Below, piece after piece: positions 6,570 through 10,240 of a stretch of 10,240 nucleotides of DNA. The DNA comes from Ruminococcus sp. (GTDB lineage: Bacteria; Bacillota; Clostridia; Oscillospirales; Acutalibacteraceae), in the NCBI GenBank assembly GCA_017502425.1, contig JAFVVB010000081.1, positions 1-10,240 of the forward strand. Reading direction: 5' to 3'. The position numbers and the translations under genes are program-made. Each line of letters begins with the position of its first letter. The first letter of the stretch is position 1. The notes below the pieces were generated by a model, which was not told where the DNA came from, did not search any database, and saw nothing but the letters and a program-made list of their open reading frames with translations.

Positions 6570-7886
6570 GTGTCAGTAAAAATTAATAGTATCGCTCCTC
6601 ACAGCCACGCTAGCAGATGTGATATTCATGAGGGCGATTACCTTATTTCTATTAACGGCAATGAGATTATCGATGTTCTTGACTATCGTTTTTATCAGTT
6701 TAATAAGGAACTTGAGCTTAAAGTCAGCGATAGTAAAGGAAATGTTCGTAATATAAGTATTGTAAAGCCTGAGTACGATGAGCTTGGACTGCTTTTTGAT
6801 ACTTATCTTATGGATGAGCAGAAAAGCTGTAAAAATAAATGCGTTTTTTGCTTTATTGATCAGTTACCCGATGGTATGCGCGATACGCTGTATTTTAAAG
6901 ACGATGATTCACGTCTTTCGTTTTTATTCGGTAACTATATCACTCTGACTAATATCACTGAACATGAAGTGGATAGAATTATTAAGATGCATATCAGCCC
7001 TATCAATATTTCTGTCCATACTACTAATAGCGAGCTTCGATGCAAAATGATGAACAATCGTTTTGCGGGAGATGCGCTTAAATATTTAGAACGTCTTTGC
7101 AGTAGCTCTATTGAGGTCAATACCCAGATAGTGTGCTGTCCGGGATATAATGACTCTGAAGAGCTTAAACGCACGTTGTCTGATTTAGAAAAGCTTAACG
7201 TTAACCTCATAGCAGTAGTTCCTGTCGGACTTACTGCTCATAGAGAGGGGTTAGCAGAGCTTACACCGTTTACTAAGGAAAAAGCCGAGGAAACCATAGA
7301 CATCATTGAAGAGTTTTCCGATAAATGTCTTGAAAAACACGGTAGACGCATCGCTTTTGCGGCGGACGAGCTTTATATCAAAGCTGAGCGTGAACTTCCG
7401 TCTTATGAACATTACGAGGATTTCTCCGCCCTTGAAAATGGTGTAGGTTTAATAGCTTTACTGAAAGACGAGCTTTCTTTTGCGCTTGAGGATTACGAAG
7501 GTGACACTACGATGACTCGTAAAGTCACCATCGCGTGCGGTACTTCCGTAGCACCATATATGCGTCAGATGATGGATAGCGTAGAAGAGAAGTTTTCTGA
7601 CGTAAAAGTGCAGGTTGTACCTATCGAAAACGAGTTTTTCGGTGGTGGGGTTAACGTTAGCGGACTTATCGTTGGAAAAGATCTGATATCTCAGCTTAAA
7701 GATAAAATTCTCGGTGACGAGTTACTTATTTCGTCATCTATGTTACGTTATGAAAATGATCTGTTTTTAGATGATACATCAGTACTTGATGTTGAGAAAC
7801 AGTTGAATATTAAGCTCACTGCTGTCAATAATGACGGTGAGCAGTTACTTTTATCAGTAATTGGAAAGGGGAGAGATGTGCAGTGA
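6570..7886 (+). CDS. DUF512 family PDZ/radical-SAM protein of unknown function
   Basis: A 438-aa protein from the GTG at 6570. The N-terminal PDZ-like segment (about 1-65) includes HEGDYLISINGNEI. The radical-SAM-like motif CKNKCVFCFIDQLP gives C87, C91 and C94 (C-x3-C-x2-C), followed by the family blocks SRLSFLFGNYITLTN (114-128) and PINISVHTT (144-152). The DUF512 region includes RRIAFAADELYIKAERELPS (259-278) and, near the C-terminus, FFGGGVNVSGLIVG (356-369). The family is widespread in Clostridia and cyanobacteria. I know no established substrate; the cluster motif implies [4Fe-4S]/SAM chemistry. The gene overlaps der by four bases (GTGA), so the two are probably translationally coupled. 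The nearest clear promoter is upstream of yceD, across the rpmF hairpin. The family call is firm and the function unknown. Confidence 0.9.
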   Translation: MSVKINSIAPHSHASRCDIHEGDYLISINGNEIIDVLDYRFYQFNKELELKVSDSKGNVRNISIVKPEYDELGLLFDTYLMDEQKSCKNKCVFCFIDQLPDGMRDTLYFKDDDSRLSFLFGNYITLTNITEHEVDRIIKMHISPINISVHTTNSELRCKMMNNRFAGDALKYLERLCSSSIEVNTQIVCCPGYNDSEELKRTLSDLEKLNVNLIAVVPVGLTAHREGLAELTPFTKEKAEETIDIIEEFSDKCLEKHGRRIAFAADELYIKAERELPSYEHYEDFSALENGVGLIALLKDELSFALEDYEGDTTMTRKVTIACGTSVAPYMRQMMDSVEEKFSDVKVQVVPIENEFFGGGVNVSGLIVGKDLISQLKDKILGDELLISSSMLRYENDLFLDDTSVLDVEKQLNIKLTAVNNDGEQLLLSVIGKGRDVQ

Positions 7887-9199
7887 AACCTGTTATAGCT
7901 ATTGTCGGACGTCCTAACGTCGGCAAATCAACTCTTTTTAATAAATTAATAGGTCAGCGAGTATCTATTGTTGACGATACCCCTGGTGTTACCAGAGACC
8001 GTATTTATGGTGAAGTTGAGTGGCAGGGTAGAGCAGCTACTGTGATTGATACAGGCGGTATTGAGCCTAAATCTGACGATATTATTTTATCCCAGATGCG
8101 TGTGCAGGCTGAGCTTGCCATCGAAACAGCAGACGTTATCATTTTAGTTACCGATGTGCGTTCAGGTGTTGTGGCTACCGATTTAGACGTTGCCCAGATG
8201 TTGCTCAAAAGCTCAAAACCGATTGTTTTATGTGTTAATAAATGTGATAACATCGGTGATCCTGACCCTGCGTTCTATGAATTTTATAATTTGGGTCTTG
8301 AACCTATTGCGGTTTCATCTGTACATGGTCACGGTACAGGTGACCTTTTAGATGCTGCTTTTAAACATTTGCCTAGCAGTAAAGAATTAGAAGACGATCC
8401 GGAGGTTATTTCTGTCGCTGTAATCGGTAGACCTAATGTAGGTAAATCCTCTCTTATTAATAAAATCACTGGTGAGAGCCGCTGTATTGTTTCCAATATC
8501 GCGGGCACTACCAGAGATAGCATTGATACAAAAATTGAAAATCAGTTCGGTACATTCAATTTTATCGATACAGCAGGTATGCGTAAAAAGAGTAAAATCG
8601 TTGATAATATCGAGAGATACTCTATACTACGTGCTAAAATGGCTATCGAGCGATGTGATGTGTGCGTTATTATGATTGACGCCGAAACCGGTGTAACCGA
8701 ACAGGATACCAAAATCGCAGGTATGGCTATTGAAGCGGGAAAAGGCTGTGTTTTAGCGGTTAATAAATGGGACGCTATCGATAAAGACGATAAAACTATG
8801 CCTAACTTCAAGAAAAATATCGATACCGACTTTGCGTTTATGTCTTATACACCTTCTGTTTTCATTTCAGCTAAAACAGGTCAGCGTCTGAATAATCTTT
8901 TTGAACTTATTATTCAGGTAGCTAATAATAACGCTATGCGTATTAAAACAGGTATGCTCAACGAGCTTTTAGCTCAGGCTACTATGCGTGTCCAGCCACC
9001 TACCGATAAAGGCAGAAGACTGAAAATTTATTATATGACCCAGGCGTCTACTAAACCGCCTACATTCGTATTTTTCTGTAATAATGCCGAGTTGTTCCAT
9101 TTCTCTTACCAGAGATATTTAGAAAACAGAATCAGAGAAGCATTCGAGCTTTCGGGAACACCGGTTCGAATAATAATCAGAGAAAGAGGAGACAAATGA
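7883..9199 (+). CDS. der: Ribosome biogenesis GTPase Der (EngA)
   Basis: Essential double-GTPase that acts in 50S subunit assembly. The 438 aa match the family length. G domain 1 has GRPNVGKS (9-16), DTGG (56-59) and NKCD (119-122). G domain 2 has GRPNVGKS (182-189), DTAGM (229-233), NKWD (294-297) and ISAKTG (328-333). The C-terminal KH-like domain (about 350-438) includes QPPTDKGRRLKIYYMTQ. All nucleotide-binding motifs look intact. Translation starts at a GTG overlapping the DUF512 stop, with AAAGGGGAG about nine bases upstream, and the end overlaps the plsY start (ATGA). It is the central gene of a tightly packed three-gene run. Confidence 0.99.
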   Translation: MKPVIAIVGRPNVGKSTLFNKLIGQRVSIVDDTPGVTRDRIYGEVEWQGRAATVIDTGGIEPKSDDIILSQMRVQAELAIETADVIILVTDVRSGVVATDLDVAQMLLKSSKPIVLCVNKCDNIGDPDPAFYEFYNLGLEPIAVSSVHGHGTGDLLDAAFKHLPSSKELEDDPEVISVAVIGRPNVGKSSLINKITGESRCIVSNIAGTTRDSIDTKIENQFGTFNFIDTAGMRKKSKIVDNIERYSILRAKMAIERCDVCVIMIDAETGVTEQDTKIAGMAIEAGKGCVLAVNKWDAIDKDDKTMPNFKKNIDTDFAFMSYTPSVFISAKTGQRLNNLFELIIQVANNNAMRIKTGMLNELLAQATMRVQPPTDKGRRLKIYYMTQASTKPPTFVFFCNNAELFHFSYQRYLENRIREAFELSGTPVRIIIRERGDK

Positions 9200-9897
9200 C
9201 AGCAGATATAGTTATCAGAGGAATTATTACCGCGGTTATCGCATATCTTTTCGGTAGCATCAGTTTTGCGGTTATTTTTACGAAAATGAGTTCCAAGAAA
9301 GACATCCGTGAAATGGGTAGTGGTAACGCAGGTTTCACTAATGTTCTTCGTTCAGTAGGTGTTGTGCCTGCCGTATTTACATTGATTTTTGATTTTGTGA
9401 AAGGTGCACTTGCAAGTTTAGTGGGTTCATGGTTCTTTTCTACCATTTCCTGCACTGATTTAAGAATCGCTGATGAACTGGTTGTTTACGGTGGACTTAT
9501 CGGTGGTGTATTTGCCATTATCGGCCATATGTATCCGATATATTTTGGATTTAAAGGTGGTAAAGGAATCGTAACTGCTGCTTCTATGATGGCTGTTACC
9601 GATTACAGAGTATTTTTATTGATAGTAGCTACCTTCCTTATTTTGTTTTTTGCTACTAAAATTATTTCGCTTGCATCTATTTCATGTGCGGCTCTTTACG
9701 GTGTCTATACGTTCGTGTGTACATTTTGCTTTGACTATTTAAGAGATGATACATGGTTTTCGCTACGATATGTATTGATATGTACTTTCTTCGCGTTTTT
9801 ACTCGGAGGCTTTGTTATTGTTAAACATAAGGAAAACATTAAACGATTGATAAAAGGCGAAGAGAAGAAAATTACGGCCAAAAGAAAAGATTCCTGA
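9196..9897 (+). CDS. plsY: Acyl-phosphate glycerol-3-phosphate acyltransferase PlsY
   Basis: Integral membrane enzyme that transfers the acyl group from acyl-phosphate to glycerol-3-phosphate, the first step of phospholipid synthesis. At 233 aa it is somewhat longer than the common ~200, mainly because of a basic hydrophilic C-terminal tail (about 208-233). Conserved loops are present: YLFGSISFA (17-25), GSGNAGFTNVLR (41-52) and GHMYPIYFGFKGGKG (110-124), with SLAS (158-161) further on. Hydrophobic spans are at about 5-29, 53-80, 97-115, 138-178 and 190-209. Phe47 occupies a place more often held by a small residue in GSGNxGATN. The ATG overlaps the der stop (ATGA), and AGAGGAG lies about five bases upstream. 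The der-plsY pairing recurs in Firmicutes. Confidence 0.97.
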   Translation: MTADIVIRGIITAVIAYLFGSISFAVIFTKMSSKKDIREMGSGNAGFTNVLRSVGVVPAVFTLIFDFVKGALASLVGSWFFSTISCTDLRIADELVVYGGLIGGVFAIIGHMYPIYFGFKGGKGIVTAASMMAVTDYRVFLLIVATFLILFFATKIISLASISCAALYGVYTFVCTFCFDYLRDDTWFSLRYVLICTFFAFLLGGFVIVKHKENIKRLIKGEEKKITAKRKDS

Positions 9898-9902
9898 TTA
9901 TT

Positions 9903-9934
9903 AAAGCGTACGTTTCCCGTGCGCTTTTTTCTTT
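9903..9934 (+). terminator. Intrinsic terminator after plsY
   Basis: AAAGCGTACG (9903-9912) pairs with CGTGCGCTTT (9918-9927) through ten pairs, one of them a wobble, around a 5-base loop. The T-run TTTTTTCTTT (9925-9934) follows. It begins six bases after the plsY stop and closes the DUF512-der-plsY run. Confidence 0.9.
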
Positions 9935-9940
9935 AAATAC

Positions 9941-9969
9941 TTGAATATTTTTGCTTTGTGTTGTAATAT
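9941..9969 (+). promoter_or_regulatory. Probable sigma-A promoter for the carboxypeptidase gene
   Basis: TTGAAT (9941-9946) and TAATAT (9964-9969) are spaced by 17 bases, in an AT-rich gap just after a terminator. Each box departs from consensus in one or two positions, so this is weaker than the other two promoters in the window. Confidence 0.55.
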
Positions 9970-9989
9970 AGGCAAAAGGGGTTTTGATT

Positions 9990-10240
9990 ATGAAAAAATG
10001 TATTTCGTTCGTTTTAGTTATGATGCTTATTATAGTTTTTTCGGTTTCATCGTTCAGCGCTGCGGATTATGGTTGTAACGTTGAAACAACTTCATCTGCT
10101 GTTTATTTAGAGAATCTTAACACAGGTAATGTTATTCTCGAAAAAAACGCTGAAGAAAAGATGTATCCTGCGTCATTAACTAAGATTATGACCTACATAA
10201 TTGTCACCGAAAATATTCCTGACCTTGAGAATACTACTAT
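9990..10240 (+). CDS. D-alanyl-D-alanine carboxypeptidase (peptidase S11), 3' truncated by window edge
   Basis: The first 83 codons of a low-molecular-weight penicillin-binding protein that trims the terminal D-Ala from peptidoglycan stem peptides outside the membrane. The N-terminus MKKCISFVLVMMLIIVFSVSS is a Sec signal peptide with likely cleavage after SFSA, near residue 24. The mature start SAVYLENLNTGNVILEKN (36-53) is typical of DacA/DacF proteins. YPASLTKIMT follows, with the SxxK active site S62 and K65; the SxN and KTG motifs would lie beyond the edge. AAAAGGGG (9974-9981) precedes the ATG by eight bases. The gene has its own probable promoter, separate from plsY. The family call is secure; the subtype (DacA, DacB or DacF) cannot be fixed from this fragment. 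Confidence 0.93.
   Translation, partial: MKKCISFVLVMMLIIVFSVSSFSAADYGCNVETTSSAVYLENLNTGNVILEKNAEEKMYPASLTKIMTYIIVTENIPDLENTT

Noticed and set aside
1..10240. New defence system, mobile element, CRISPR array or tRNA/rRNA gene
   Set aside because: All long frames belong to known core families, no repeat-spacer pattern or terminal inverted repeats with a transposase were seen, and no cloverleaf gene was recognised by eye.

Overview
The window looks like chromosomal core DNA from a low-to-moderate GC Gram-positive of the class Clostridia, most plausibly a Ruminococcaceae/Oscillospiraceae-type gut anaerobe. This is inferred from four things: the T-box leader on alaS, near-consensus sigma-A promoters, the gene order yceD-rpmF-(DUF512 radical SAM)-der-plsY, and the cysteine-rich firmicute-type AlaRS and YceD. 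G+C is around 40% by eye, not counted. All genes are on the + strand. I see no mobile element, CRISPR array, rRNA, tRNA or phage gene.

Layout. Bases 2-2591 hold two adjacent genes. The first is the cell-wall endolytic transglycosylase mltG, whose frame is open to the left edge, so its 5' end is probably outside the window. The second is a U32-family Fe-S protein of the TrhP/YrrO tRNA-hydroxylation type. A perfect-consensus sigma-A promoter (TTGACA-17-TATAAT, 2583-2611) overlaps the last codons of the U32 gene. It launches a 363-base intergenic leader containing a complete tRNA-Ala-sensing T-box riboswitch (about 2627-2846), with a kink-turn, a GCU specifier, an antiterminator bulge and a competing terminator. 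A perfect 10-bp inverted repeat then sits just before the alaS ribosome binding site. alaS (2955-5588) is full length and ends at a strong 13-bp hairpin terminator.

A second perfect-consensus promoter (5719-5747) starts the next unit: yceD (DUF177), rpmF (zinc-type L32), a weaker hairpin/T-tract that may attenuate, then a DUF512 PDZ/radical-SAM protein, der and plsY. The last three are joined by 4-base GTGA and ATGA overlaps. A terminator follows plsY. A new promoter then leads into the first 83 codons of a secreted D-Ala-D-Ala carboxypeptidase (SLTK active site), cut by the right edge.

Together the genes cover translation and ribosome assembly (AlaRS, tRNA modification, YceD, L32, Der) and envelope growth (MltG, PlsY, the carboxypeptidase). 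The window is ordinary housekeeping DNA with well-formed regulation, and I find no convincing new biological system. The points most worth checking are the second inverted repeat in the alaS leader, the internal terminator between rpmF and the DUF512 gene, and the uncharacterised DUF512 radical-SAM protein.
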